Positions 25,105 through 34,184 of a DNA stretch of 64,000 nucleotides are shown one piece after another (positions within the stretch are counted from its first letter, which is position 1; every line of letters begins with the position of its first letter). The DNA comes from JAMLJG01 sp035327585 (GTDB lineage: Bacteria > Verrucomicrobiota > Kiritimatiellia > CAIVKH01). Under the pieces are notes generated by a model. The model saw nothing but the letters and a program-made list of their open reading frames with translations, had not been told where the DNA came from and ran no database searches. The stretch is taken from assembly GCA_035327585.1 (NCBI GenBank), contig DAOLDD010000016.1, forward strand, positions 1-64,000, read 5' to 3'. A program made the translations under genes and the position numbers.

Positions 25105-26844
25105 CTACAAAATCGGCGTCAACGGCGAGCCCACGGCCTTGTAGATGCGCGTGAGGATTTCCTTCGTGGACAGCGCCCCCTCCGCGCCGGGGAACGAACC
25201 GACCTCGCGATAGTGCGCGTGGAAATCCCGCGCGCCGGGATGCCGGTATTCGCCGCCCGGCGCGAGCTCAAAACTGCTGGTATTCTGGACCGGCCAGATG
25301 TCGACCGGGCTCAGCGACAAGACGCCGTCAATCCAGCCGTTCACCACGCCCATCCCCAGCGGCAACTTGCGCCTGGCGATCGTCCAACTGTTGCGATCCT
25401 CCATATCGCGCTCGATCTCCGCCTGCAACGCGTGCGCGAAGGCCTCGTCTTCCACCAGCAGCCCGACTTCGGTGTTCAAATTCTCCGAGCGCGGGTCGAG
25501 GTTGTAGGAACCGATGTACGCCAACCGGCCATCGACCACCAGCGACTTCGCGTGGATGCAGAGGAACGGCAATCGCGCCTGGCGGCCCGCTCGAATCCGC
25601 GTCTCCGCCAGCGCCTTCATCTCCGGATAGCGCGGAAACAGCTCCGGCCAATCCGCCGGAACCGGCCGGTATTCATGAATCTCCAGACCGAGATCCTCGA
25701 CATACACGCCGCGCAACCGGTAATTCGCGGAATACGCCAGCAGATTGTCCGTCGACGCAAAACTGTTGGACGAAATCCGGATGCGCAGGTTCGGATGCTG
25801 GCGACCCTGGTTCCGGAACAACTTACGCGCCGCTTTGCTCAACACCAGATACGGCGTTTGCACCACGATCGATTCGCGCGCCTCCTCCAGCACGTGCTTC
25901 AACCGGCGCGTGATGCGCGCGCGCTCGGTCAGCGGCAGACCCCGCTTCTTGCCCGGCACATCGGCAATGAACTCCACGTGCCGCACCGGTTGCAGGTGGC
26001 GATCCAGCCACGCCTGCCACCGAGCGGGGTCCCCGACCTCGCCGTCCAATCCCGTGAAAAACGATCCGAACGCATAGTCGTCGCGCGTTTCCAATCGCGG
26101 GAATTTTCCCGACTCGCGCGCGCCGCGCACGTCCACCAGATCCAGGCTGCGATGCGTATGGCGGTAGTCCCAGAATTCCTCAAACGATTCCGCGGCCTGT
26201 TCCGCCACCGGGCCGATCGCCAGCACATCGCGGTCGCGGAAATTCATCTCCGTCGAGTGGTCAAAATAGGTGTTCTCGATGTTGCGGCCGCCGGTGAGCA
26301 GCGCAACGCCGTCGAACAGCATCACCTTGTTGTGCATGCGCTGGTTGATGTCGTGGAACCGGGTCAATCCCTTCCATGCCAACTGCAACAGCGAGGGGTC
26401 GAGCCGCGAAAACGCAGGTCGGTAGTGCCGCACCTCGAGGTTCGTGTGCACCTGAGACAGGAAAGCCGCCGTACCCGGGTCCTTCTCCGACACCATCTGG
26501 TCGGCGATGATCCGTACGCGCACCCCGCGGCGCGCCGCGCCCACCAGCTCGTACATCAGCAGCCGCCCGCACTCGTCGTTGCTCCAGATAAACGTCTGGA
26601 TGTCGATGCTGCGCCGCGCCGCGCGGATCAAATGCACGCGCAGCAACAGCGCGTCATACCCGCCGCTCACGATCGCAAGATGATTCGTCGTGGACGCCGC
26701 GGCAGCATCCAGCAGCGGACGGAATGGGGATGCGCCGGCGAAGACGGTATCCGCCGCGCCGGGCTGCATCAGCAAGGCGAACACGGCGATCCACCCGGCG
26801 AATCGCCCAATGGAGCCGATCTTCACGTTCACGTACCCGTACAC
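25105..26844 (-). CDS. phospholipase D / cardiolipin synthase-like protein
   Basis: The 579-aa protein carries two HKD motifs: HNKVMLFDGVALLTGGRN near residue 175 and HAKSLVVDGRLAYIGSYN near 435. SIDIQTFIWSNDECGRLL precedes the first, as in exported PLD-family proteins. A signal-like helix (AGWIAVFALLMQPGAADTVFA) is at the N-terminus, so it probably acts outside the cytoplasm on phospholipids or polyprenyl substrates. The start is a GTG inside a GTGAACG-type repeat, so the exact N-terminus is uncertain. It sits among glucan genes with no obvious link to them. Confidence 0.85.
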   Translation of the reverse strand: MYGYVNVKIGSIGRFAGWIAVFALLMQPGAADTVFAGASPFRPLLDAAAASTTNHLAIVSGGYDALLLRVHLIRAARRSIDIQTFIWSNDECGRLLMYELVGAARRGVRVRIIADQMVSEKDPGTAAFLSQVHTNLEVRHYRPAFSRLDPSLLQLAWKGLTRFHDINQRMHNKVMLFDGVALLTGGRNIENTYFDHSTEMNFRDRDVLAIGPVAEQAAESFEEFWDYRHTHRSLDLVDVRGARESGKFPRLETRDDYAFGSFFTGLDGEVGDPARWQAWLDRHLQPVRHVEFIADVPGKKRGLPLTERARITRRLKHVLEEARESIVVQTPYLVLSKAARKLFRNQGRQHPNLRIRISSNSFASTDNLLAYSANYRLRGVYVEDLGLEIHEYRPVPADWPELFPRYPEMKALAETRIRAGRQARLPFLCIHAKSLVVDGRLAYIGSYNLDPRSENLNTEVGLLVEDEAFAHALQAEIERDMEDRNSWTIARRKLPLGMGVVNGWIDGVLSLSPVDIWPVQNTSSFELAPGGEYRHPGARDFHAHYREVGSFPGAEGALSTKEILTRIYKAVGSPLTPIL

Positions 26845-26879
26845 GCCACCCGTGAACGTGAACGCGCACGCGAACGAAT
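26823..26879. repeat. GTGAACGTGAACG-type inverted repeat, copy 3
   Basis: TTCACGTTCACGTACCCG (left) pairs with CGTGAACGTGAACGCG (right). It overlaps the presumed start of the PLD-like gene. Confidence 0.65.
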
Positions 26880-26904
26880 CGCGGGTCGCATCCGGCGCTG
26901 GCCG

Positions 26905-28359
26905 CTAAAAATCATTCTCCACGATATCCGTCACGCGGCGGCAGATTTCGCGGGCGTAGTCGGTCCAGAGGCCCTGGCCCCAGTAGCGGTAGCAGCTCGT
27001 CTGGCTGGTCAGCAGGTAGAACAGCGCGTTTCGGTAGCGCGGGTCCGTCGTCGGCACCCGCTTCTTCAGCACCTTCTCGTTGAACAGCGAGCTCGCCTGC
27101 TCCATCGGGCCGAGCACGTTGTCATAGCCGTGGACCCACGAGATGTTGCTCGTCCAGCTCCCGCCCTCCATGTGGAAGCGGTGGTCCTCCTTCTTGCACT
27201 CCGCGATGGCCTGCGCGAGTTTCTCCGGCCCGGCGCCCGGCTGGATCTTGTTCCATATCCGGTGCTGGAACAGCGGCTGGCACTCGGGCAGGTCGGTCTC
27301 CTTGATGCCCAGCGCGAAGAGGTGCTCAAGATATTCCGATCCGTTCATCAGCGGCGTCTCGGAGTGCGACGACTCGCGCACGACCTCCATGAACTTGTGC
27401 GGGAACTCGTTCATCATTACGCCGCCATTCTCGCCGTCGGCGATCTGGGTGACCAGCGGCGGCACGGATTTCCCGGCCAGTTCGATGCGGCCGATGCTCT
27501 TCGCCTCGTACCACGGCTGCATCTGCGCGACGAGCTTCGTATCGCTGCCCTGCGTCTTGATGATCGCGATGATCGACGCCTCCTCGCCGGTCGAGCTGCG
27601 CGCCACGAGGCGGTGCGGCAGGTGCCGCTGCTCGATGCCGTGCCCGTTGGCCCGCTCCACCGTGTGCTCCTGCACGATCACCCACTGGAACCCGCAATCG
27701 CGCAGCGTCTTCACGAACGCGTACGCCACGTCGGGATCATTTGGCAGCGCCATCTCCGACGGCGAAAAGCCCTTCACGCGCTCCAGCGCCTCCCAACCGA
27801 AAATCGACGCGAAATGCTGCTGCCACGCCAGCACGTGCAGGCGGTAATCCTGCGGCGGCGTGGACGGCGCGACCGCGTGGCTCCACGGGCAGCCGAGCCA
27901 TTCCACGCAGTGGCGGTACGCCGGGTCGACCGTGACCCGCTTCAGCGCGTCGAGCACATCGTGCGCGCCCATGTGACGCAACCCGTGCAGCAGGCAACCC
28001 GTGTATTCCAGCATCGCGCGCGGCTGCTTGCCCTCGCCCACGAGCTGCGGCACGAACTCGCCGATGCGCTTGTAGCACCAGTGGAACACCGGGGCGTTGT
28101 GATTGTCCCCGATGTGCTGGTTGTCCATCATGTACTTCAGGTTGCTGATCAGCTCCGCCGTGCGCAGGTCGCCCCCGCCCGCCGGGATCAGCGGCTGCTG
28201 CATGTGCAGCGCGATCGCCGCCGCGCTCTTGATGCGGCCGAAGTCCACCCCGCCCGCCGAACGATACGCGTCCTTCACCGCGCCCGTCCGCTTCGACACC
28301 GCCGCCTCCTGCCCGCAGATATTCGGCAGCCCATCCACATATTCAGCCAGTTGCGTCAT
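26905..28359 (-). CDS. GH57-like protein, third copy
   Basis: I start at the ATG at 28359 (MTQLAEYVDGLP), six bases after GGAGG, giving 484 aa. The protein resembles GH57-like proteins that accompany glycogen genes: GFSPSEMALPNDP at the nucleophile position, VIVQEHTVERANG, then IADGENGGVMMNEFP and EGGSWTSNISW. It is a divergent family member. Whether it hydrolyses, transfers or only binds glucan is not evident. The end (YRYWGQGLWTDYAREICRR) is shared with the GH57 gene at 23722 in pattern (CHFFWGEAWV). Confidence 0.75.
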   Translation of the reverse strand: MTQLAEYVDGLPNICGQEAAVSKRTGAVKDAYRSAGGVDFGRIKSAAAIALHMQQPLIPAGGGDLRTAELISNLKYMMDNQHIGDNHNAPVFHWCYKRIGEFVPQLVGEGKQPRAMLEYTGCLLHGLRHMGAHDVLDALKRVTVDPAYRHCVEWLGCPWSHAVAPSTPPQDYRLHVLAWQQHFASIFGWEALERVKGFSPSEMALPNDPDVAYAFVKTLRDCGFQWVIVQEHTVERANGHGIEQRHLPHRLVARSSTGEEASIIAIIKTQGSDTKLVAQMQPWYEAKSIGRIELAGKSVPPLVTQIADGENGGVMMNEFPHKFMEVVRESSHSETPLMNGSEYLEHLFALGIKETDLPECQPLFQHRIWNKIQPGAGPEKLAQAIAECKKEDHRFHMEGGSWTSNISWVHGYDNVLGPMEQASSLFNEKVLKKRVPTTDPRYRNALFYLLTSQTSCYRYWGQGLWTDYAREICRRVTDIVENDF

Positions 28360-28397
28360 CGCCATCCTCCGGAATAAACTGAGTTCTCGCACCGTCG

Positions 28398-28431
28398 TGG
28401 TGGACGTCGCGCTCCGCGCGACGTACCTCCG
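28398..28431. repeat. GACGTCGCGC palindrome
   Basis: ACGTCGCGC and GCGCGACGT form a perfect stem around TCC, with flanking GGTGG/CCTCC. It lies upstream of the third GH57-like gene. Confidence 0.6.
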
Positions 28432-28500
28432 TGCGCGGAGCGCCCGGCCCACCCGACGACGTCTCAAGATGCCGCCCCCCGCCCCACCCGGCAAGCGGGA

Positions 28501-28557
28501 AAAAGAAATTACAGACGTTGTAAGCCGCGAAAAAAGAAATTACAGACGTTGAAACTT
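28501..28557. repeat. TTACAGACGTTG direct repeat pair, locus 1
   Basis: AAAAAGAAATTACAGACGTT occurs twice at a 31-bp interval. The core TTACAGACGTTG is repeated again twice at 35071-35121. Confidence 0.75.
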
Positions 28558-28582
28558 TTTCCGCCGCCGCGCGTTCCGGAAA

Positions 28583-29020
28583 TCATCCGGACGGCAATCG
28601 ATGGACCTCGATCCACGGGAACATCAGGAAGTCGCGGTCCTCCGTCAGAATCCGCTTGATGCCGTGTTCGCGCATGAGCACGGCGATATGAAAGTCATGC
28701 AGCAGGTTTCCATTCATGCGCGGTGCCTCCGCAAGGCAATGATCGACGGTCTCCGGGTGCACAACCGACTCGGTCAACATCGTGCAATTGGGATGCCGAA
28801 TGAGCTCGGCGACAAAAGCCCACGCCGTCTCGGCGTCCAGCGGCGCGGGAAAGACGCGCGGGTGCGTGGCCACCCGCAGAAATTCATACACCACGCTCCA
28901 CGACACGGCCCACGAGCCGCCGCTGTTGATCACGGACTCCAGCGCCCGTTGCGCGGCGGCGGAGCGCGGATCGTCGCCGTTCACCGCGTAGAGGAAAATG
29001 TTCGTGTCGACCAGAATCAT
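28583..29020 (-). CDS. PIN-domain toxin, VapC-like
   Basis: A 145-aa PIN ribonuclease with the acidic residues in order: MILVDTNIFLYA (Asp5), the Glu of VVYEFLRVA, and the Asp residues of LLHDFHIAVL and LTEDRDF. Such toxins cleave specific RNAs. It overlaps its antitoxin gene by four bases (ATGA). The length and PRVFPAPLD insert resemble the TA-system VapC subgroup with a preceding ribbon-helix-helix antitoxin. Confidence 0.88.
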   Translation of the reverse strand: MILVDTNIFLYAVNGDDPRSAAAQRALESVINSGGSWAVSWSVVYEFLRVATHPRVFPAPLDAETAWAFVAELIRHPNCTMLTESVVHPETVDHCLAEAPRMNGNLLHDFHIAVLMREHGIKRILTEDRDFLMFPWIEVHRLPSG

Positions 29021-29256
29021 GATTCGTCCATCACCCGACCCAGCGCCTCGCGGTCGGCGAGGTTGACGACCGGTACGCCCATGGAGCGAGGCCGCACTTC
29101 GTAGCGGACGCGCGGCTCACGCAGGGAACGGTCTTCGCGGGCCAGACGCTCGGCGAGCGCCTCCGCGAACACATCGGACAAATTCTTGTCGTGTTTCTTC
29201 GCGTACGCCCTGGCCCGCTTGAACAGGGGATCCGGGATGACCAGCGTGGTTCTCAT
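29017..29256 (-). CDS. ribbon-helix-helix antitoxin, VapB-like
   Basis: A 79-aa protein from the ATG at 29256. MRTTLVIPDPLFKRARAYAK is the N-terminal strand-helix of the DNA-binding domain, and SDVFAEALAERLAR is the second helix. The C-terminal VPVVNLADREALGRVMD is a toxin-binding tail. A GTG nine bases upstream is possible. A palindrome over its promoter suggests autorepression. Confidence 0.82.
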   Translation of the reverse strand: MRTTLVIPDPLFKRARAYAKKHDKNLSDVFAEALAERLAREDRSLREPRVRYEVRPRSMGVPVVNLADREALGRVMDES

Positions 29257-29264
29257 TGCATACA

Positions 29265-29293
29265 CGCATACCCTGCGTATGCGTATATGTCAA
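29265..29293 (-). promoter_or_regulatory. promoter and palindromic operator of the VapBC-like operon
   Basis: On the minus strand TTGACA (29288-29293) is followed after 17 nt by TATGCG (29265-29270). GCATAC and GTATGC form a perfect inverted repeat with a 5-nt spacer at 29266-29282, covering the -10 region. Confidence 0.55.
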
Positions 29294-29360
29294 TCAATTG
29301 CCCCCCCATCCCCGCACTCCACGACAACGTGCAGGTTCTTCGTACGGCGGGAGACGTGCG

Positions 29361-29397
29361 GCAACCGGTTACGGGTCACCGGACACCGGTCACCTCA
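29361..29397. repeat. GGTTACCGGTCACC-type repeat, copy 2
   Basis: AACCGGTTACGGGTCACC and GGACACCGGTCACC occur together. The sequence overlaps the glgA stop codon. Confidence 0.6.
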
Positions 29398-30864
29398 CCT
29401 CTCGCGGATATGCTCGTAGATGTTGAGGTAGTCCTGGGCGGGGTGGTTCCAGGAGTGGTCCTGGCACATGCCGTTGTGCATCAGTTCGCGCCAGTATTGC
29501 GGATAGTGGAACCACATGCCGATGGCGCGGCGCAGGGCGGATTCGAGGCCCTCGTTGTTGAGGTCGTTGAACGAATAGCCGTTCCGCTCGTGGTACGGCT
29601 TTTGCGCGTGGTTCGCGTCGAACACGGTATCGGCGAGGCCGCCGGTGTGGCGGACGACGGGGACCGTGCCGTATTTCAGCCCGATCAACTGCGTGAGGCC
29701 GCACGGCTCGAAGGCGCTGGGGATGAGAATCATGTCGGACCCGGCGAAGATGAGGTGCGAGAGGTACTCATCGAAACTCAACTCGAGGTGCACGTCGGGA
29801 TTGTCGTTGAGGTGCCGCTTCAGATTCCAGAAGTCCTGCGTGATGCCGGGTTCGGGGCTCGTGCCGAGCAGGACGAACTGGCAGCCGTTGGCGAGCGCGT
29901 AGAAAATCGCGTGGCGGATCAGGTTCACGCCCTTCTGATGGTCGAGCCGGCTGACGACGGCGATGATGGGCTTGTAGTCCTGCCGCAGCCAGAAGCGGTT
30001 CCGCAGCGCCTCCTTGTTGCGATATTTGCCGTCCATGTTGTTCAGCGAATACTTGTGCGGGATGAAGCGGTCGACCTCGGGATTCCATTCCGCATAGTCA
30101 ATGCCGTTGAGCACGCCGCCGCATTTGCCGCGGTAGTATTGCAGCACGCCCTGCAGGCCGTGGCCGTGCGCGGTCCACATGATTTCATTCATGTAGGTGG
30201 GCGATACGGTGGTGACGAAATTCGAGAAGACGATGCCGCCCTTCATGACGTTGACGCCGTTCTGATGTCGCGGGTCCAACAGCCGCTCCATGGTCATGAA
30301 GTGCGCGGGGTTCAGCCCGATCTGGCGCAGGATGAATTCGCCGGTGACGCCCTGATGGTGGATGTTGTGGATCGTGTAGCAGACGCGCGGGTGCGTCATG
30401 CCGAAGCCGCGGTACGTCTCCGCGAGCATCACCGGCACGAGTCCCGTCTGCCAGTCGTGCACGTGGATGATGTCCGGGTGCCGGTTCGTCTTCAGCATGA
30501 ACTCAAGGGCCGCCTTGCTGAAAAACGCGAAGCGCTCGGGGTCGTCCTGGTGCCCGTAGACGAGGCCGCGGTTGAAGAAATTTTTGAAGAAGTGCGGCTC
30601 GATGAAGTAGCACTTCACGCCCTCGACGTAGCCGAAGTAGACGTCGCAGTGCACCCAGAAGTGGTGGTACGGAACCCAGAGGTCGCTGTGGCACTTGGTG
30701 AAGCCCCAGATGCGGTCGTACTTCATCACGTCGTACTTCGGCAGGATCACCTCGACATGGTGCCCGCGGATCGACAGCTCGCGACTCAACCCCTGTACAA
30801 CGTCCGCAAGCCCGCCCACCTTGGCGACGGTCGCGTATTCGGATGCGATCTGGACGATGTACAT
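29395..30864 (-). CDS. glgA: glycogen synthase
   Basis: It transfers glucose from a nucleotide sugar (ADP-glucose in most bacteria) to growing alpha-1,4-glucan. The 489-aa GT5 protein begins MYIVQIASEYATVAKVGGLADVV with the KxGG nucleotide-sugar motif at Lys15. Further conserved blocks are HVHDWQTGLVP, TIHNIHHQG, LNGIDYAEWNP, SRLDHQKG and the C-terminal SAFEPCGLTQLIGLKYG. An AGGAGG lies six bases before the ATG at 30864. It is downstream of glgB and an unknown gene in the same orientation. Confidence 0.95.
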   Translation of the reverse strand: MYIVQIASEYATVAKVGGLADVVQGLSRELSIRGHHVEVILPKYDVMKYDRIWGFTKCHSDLWVPYHHFWVHCDVYFGYVEGVKCYFIEPHFFKNFFNRGLVYGHQDDPERFAFFSKAALEFMLKTNRHPDIIHVHDWQTGLVPVMLAETYRGFGMTHPRVCYTIHNIHHQGVTGEFILRQIGLNPAHFMTMERLLDPRHQNGVNVMKGGIVFSNFVTTVSPTYMNEIMWTAHGHGLQGVLQYYRGKCGGVLNGIDYAEWNPEVDRFIPHKYSLNNMDGKYRNKEALRNRFWLRQDYKPIIAVVSRLDHQKGVNLIRHAIFYALANGCQFVLLGTSPEPGITQDFWNLKRHLNDNPDVHLELSFDEYLSHLIFAGSDMILIPSAFEPCGLTQLIGLKYGTVPVVRHTGGLADTVFDANHAQKPYHERNGYSFNDLNNEGLESALRRAIGMWFHYPQYWRELMHNGMCQDHSWNHPAQDYLNIYEHIRER

Positions 30865-30895
30865 GAGGCCTCCTCTGCGGTTAATCCTCGACCCT

Positions 30896-30974
30896 CCCCT
30901 CACCCCTCCCTCTCCCAGCGGGAGAGGGTGAAGATTCGTCTCCCTCTCCCCGGGGGAGAGGGTTGAGGTGAGGG
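30896..30974. repeat. CCCTCACCCC...GGGGTGAGGG hairpin, copy 2
   Basis: Arms at 30896-30916 and 30954-30974. It sits upstream of glgA. Confidence 0.8.
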
Positions 30975-31029
30975 CTATCGTTCATATGCTCTATTATGCT
31001 CTACCCGCCAAAAACTGAAACGTGTAAGA

Positions 31030-31734
31030 CTATCGAAGCCGCACTATTTGTTCAAGCACTTCGGGGTGCCGTTGCAGGAGCGGGTAGAGCTCGGTCATCA
31101 CCTTCTGGTAGGCCTCCGGCCAGGGACGATGCGAACTCCAGCAGTCGAAGTCGGCGAGCAGTGACGCGGCGAGGCAGACGCCGAATGCCTTGCCCCGCGT
31201 GGAACGGCGCCCCATCACGACATCGTGGATGCGCGTCACCACGGGGATATCGGAGATGTTGCCCTCGGTGTCGGCCAGCGCGTTGCGCAGGATGCCCTGC
31301 AGGTGGCGCCAGTGCCGCGTGCGCAGCACGTAGAGGCTCGCCGGCAGCCGCGTGTAGTTTTCCAGCCGCGCGAGTTCCAACTGGATCGCGCCGCCCTCGG
31401 GCAGTTCGCCGAGCAACTTCGTGATCACGCCGGCGTAATTCTGCTCCCAGAGTTCGTGCTCCTCGCGGTCCGTCAGCTCGCGCGATTCCAACAGGCGCGT
31501 GGCCTCTTTCTCCGCGAAGATGATGTGGTCCGTGAGGTAGGACCCGAGATACGCCACCGTGATCGCCTTCTCGACCATGTAGCGCTCGCGCCGGACGATC
31601 AGGTGGATGCGCTGGCGCAGCACGCGGCCGAAGCCCCGGTTGCCTGGATTGCCGGTCATCCGGAAGAGACGCGCGAAGGAACGGGCACGCAATTCATGCA
31701 CCAGCGGCGGCGGCAGCAGCGGCGTGGTGATCAT
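31030..31734 (-). CDS. conserved-looking protein of unknown function between glgB and glgA
   Basis: I do not recognise this 234-aa protein. It is largely helical and basic, with no signal peptide. Visible blocks are GRVLRQRIHLIVRRERYMVEKAITVAYLG, an acidic helix REEHELWEQNYAGVITKLLGELP, and VTRIHDVVMGRRSTRGKAFGV with possible His/Asp/Lys active-site residues. It lies 23 bp after glgB, so it is likely co-transcribed. A role in glycogen synthesis or its regulation is plausible only from position. Confidence 0.7.
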   Translation of the reverse strand: MITTPLLPPPLVHELRARSFARLFRMTGNPGNRGFGRVLRQRIHLIVRRERYMVEKAITVAYLGSYLTDHIIFAEKEATRLLESRELTDREEHELWEQNYAGVITKLLGELPEGGAIQLELARLENYTRLPASLYVLRTRHWRHLQGILRNALADTEGNISDIPVVTRIHDVVMGRRSTRGKAFGVCLAASLLADFDCWSSHRPWPEAYQKVMTELYPLLQRHPEVLEQIVRLR

Positions 31735-31757
31735 CGCGTCATTCCCCCCTTGCGACG

Positions 31758-34025
31758 TTATTTCTCCGGGGTCGTGGTTTTGGGCGCGGTGGGCGCGGCC
31801 GCGAGGGCCGCCGGCGCGGCGGGTTTCGCCGCAACCACCGGCGGCGTCTTCCGCCGCAGGTACACCGCGGCCAGCGGCGGCAGCGCAAACGTGATCGAGT
31901 GTTCGTGGTTGTGCCAGGGCTTCGCCTCGCTCGCCATGCGCGCGCCGCGGCCCACGTCGCTTCCGCCGAATTCCGCGTGGTCGCTGTTCAGCACCATTTC
32001 ATATTCGCCCGGCTCGGGCACTCCGAGGCGGTACACGTTGCGGACGACCGGCGTGAAGTTGAACACGCACAGCACCGCGTCGCCCGGCTTCGCGCTCTTG
32101 CGCTGGAACGAGAGGATGCTGTTGTCGTGGTCGTGCAGGTCGATCCACTCGAACCCTTCCCAACTGAAATCGATCTCGTGCAGCGGGGCCTGCGCGGCGT
32201 AGGCCTTGTTCAGCGCGCCGACGAAATCCTGCAGCTTGCGGTGCGAGTCGTATTGCAGCAGGTGCCAGTCCATGCTCTCCGCGTAGTTCCACTCGTTCCA
32301 CTGGCCGAGCTCAACGCCCATGAACAGCAGCTTCTTGCCGGGATGCGCGTACATGTAGGCGAGCAGCAGGCGCAGGTTCGCGAATTTCTGCCAGAGGTCG
32401 CCCGGCATCTTGTTCAGCATCGAACCCTTCCCGTGCACCACCTCGTCGTGCGAGAACGGCAGGATGAAGTTCTCATTGAATGCGTAGATCATCGAGAACG
32501 TCAGGCTGTGGTGGTGGAAGCGGCGATGGATGGGATCCTTTTCGATATACTGCAGCGTGTCGTGCATCCAGCCCATGTTCCACTTGAGGCCGAAGCCGAG
32601 TCCGCCGTCGTACAGCGGGCGCGACACCTTGGGCCACGACGTCGATTCCTCGGCGAACGTCAGGATGCCGGGGAACTCCGCATGCACGACTTCGTTGAAC
32701 TTCTTGATGAAGTCCACCGCCTCCAGGTTCTCACGGCCGCCGAACTGGTTCGGAATCCACTCGCCCGGGTTGCGCGAGTAATCGAGGTACAGCATGCTCG
32801 CCACCGCGTCCACGCGGAGGCCGTCGATGTGGTAGACCTCCATCAGGAAAATCGCGTTGGACAGCAGGAACGAGCGCACTTCGTTGCGCCCGTAGTTGAA
32901 GATCAGCGTGCCCCAGTCGCGGTGCTCGCCCTTGCGCGGATCGGCGTGCTCGTAGAGGTGCGTGCCGTCGAAATACGCGAGGCCGTGCCCGTCCTTCGGG
33001 AAGTGCGCAGGCACCCAGTCGAGAATCACGCCGATGCCCTCCTGGTGGCAGCGGTCCACCAGATACTTGAAGTCGTCCGGCGTGCCGTAGCGCGACGTGA
33101 TCGAATAGTAGCCGATGGTCTGGTAGCCCCACGACCCGTCGAACGGGTGTTCCGACAGCGGCAGGAACTCGATGTGCGTGAAGCCGAGTTTCTTCACGTG
33201 CGGCAGCAGCGTGTCCGCCATCTCGCGGTACGTCAGCCAGCGGTTGCCCTGGTCCGTGACGCGCCGCCACGAGCCGGGATGCACCTCGTAGATGCTGACG
33301 GGTTTCTTGTGCCAGTCCGTCGACGTGCGGGACTCCATCCACTTCCGGTCGTTCCACTGGTACTGGTGATAGTCCCACACCACTGACGCCGTGCGCGGGC
33401 GCAGCTCGGAACAGAACGCGTAGGGGTCCGCCTTCTGCGCGAGGAAATCGTTCTCGCCCTTGATCTCGAATTTGTAGAGGTCGCCCGGCCGCAGCGCGGG
33501 GATGAACAGTTCCCACACGCCCGTGCCGCGATTCTGCATCGGGTGGTGCCGCCCGTCCCAGCGGTTGAAGTTGCCGATCACGCTCACGCGGATCGCGTTC
33601 GGCGCCCACACCGCGAAGTGCACGCCCTCCACGCCGTTCACCGTGATCGGGTGCGCGCCCATCTTCTCGTAGGTGCGGTAGTGCGTGCCCTCGCCGAAAA
33701 GGTACTGGTCAAAATCCGTGATCTGCAGCGGGAAGCCGTACGGATCGTGCAGCTCCCACACATGCCCGTCGAAGCCCGTCATGCGCAGGCGATACGCACC
33801 CTTCTCCACGCCGTCGACGAACAACTCGAAGAGGCCGTCCTTGTGCGTCCGCTCCATTCGCGCCGGGGAACCGCCGCGCACGATGTCCACCTGCGCCGCG
33901 AACGGCTGGTAGGTGCGGATGATCTGCCGGCCGTCGTGTGTATGCAGCCCCAGCACATCGAACGGCGTCCCGTGCATCCCGTATACAATCGCTTTAACGG
34001 CGCCATCCGGCAGTGTGGACTTCAT
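31758..34025 (-). CDS. glgB: glycogen branching enzyme, GH13 type
   Basis: The 755-aa enzyme has the usual order: an N-terminal beta domain, CBM48 (VHFAVWAPNAIRVSVIGNFN), and a GH13 barrel with the nucleophile Asp in GLRVDAVASML, the acid Glu in TFAEESTSWP, and the third Asp in FSHDEVVHGKGSM. The C-terminal all-beta domain is followed by an Ala/Pro-rich tail of about 40 residues, which is unusual. GAGGGG lies six bases before the ATG. The same cluster also encodes a GH57 branching enzyme, so two unrelated branching enzymes coexist. Confidence 0.96.
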   Translation of the reverse strand: MKSTLPDGAVKAIVYGMHGTPFDVLGLHTHDGRQIIRTYQPFAAQVDIVRGGSPARMERTHKDGLFELFVDGVEKGAYRLRMTGFDGHVWELHDPYGFPLQITDFDQYLFGEGTHYRTYEKMGAHPITVNGVEGVHFAVWAPNAIRVSVIGNFNRWDGRHHPMQNRGTGVWELFIPALRPGDLYKFEIKGENDFLAQKADPYAFCSELRPRTASVVWDYHQYQWNDRKWMESRTSTDWHKKPVSIYEVHPGSWRRVTDQGNRWLTYREMADTLLPHVKKLGFTHIEFLPLSEHPFDGSWGYQTIGYYSITSRYGTPDDFKYLVDRCHQEGIGVILDWVPAHFPKDGHGLAYFDGTHLYEHADPRKGEHRDWGTLIFNYGRNEVRSFLLSNAIFLMEVYHIDGLRVDAVASMLYLDYSRNPGEWIPNQFGGRENLEAVDFIKKFNEVVHAEFPGILTFAEESTSWPKVSRPLYDGGLGFGLKWNMGWMHDTLQYIEKDPIHRRFHHHSLTFSMIYAFNENFILPFSHDEVVHGKGSMLNKMPGDLWQKFANLRLLLAYMYAHPGKKLLFMGVELGQWNEWNYAESMDWHLLQYDSHRKLQDFVGALNKAYAAQAPLHEIDFSWEGFEWIDLHDHDNSILSFQRKSAKPGDAVLCVFNFTPVVRNVYRLGVPEPGEYEMVLNSDHAEFGGSDVGRGARMASEAKPWHNHEHSITFALPPLAAVYLRRKTPPVVAAKPAAPAALAAAPTAPKTTTPEK

Positions 34026-34058
34026 AGCTTCCCCTCTTCAAATTCGGGCATCAGGCCC

Positions 34059-34092
34059 AGATTGTCATAATGCATTTATGACCTGATTGTCA
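34059..34092. promoter_or_regulatory. palindrome upstream of glgB, candidate operator
   Basis: GTCATAA-TGCAT-TTATGAC is a perfect 7-bp inverted repeat at 34064-34082. It is flanked by two direct GATTGTCA copies. It lies in the divergent glgB / DUF5672 promoter region. The binding protein is unknown. Confidence 0.4.
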
Positions 34093-34184
34093 CGAGGATA
34101 AAGGATTCGCGGGCAAAAGCACTTCGCTTTTCGGCGACGGGCGGTTAAAACATCCCTCCATTCGTCACCGGCATACACCGCTTT

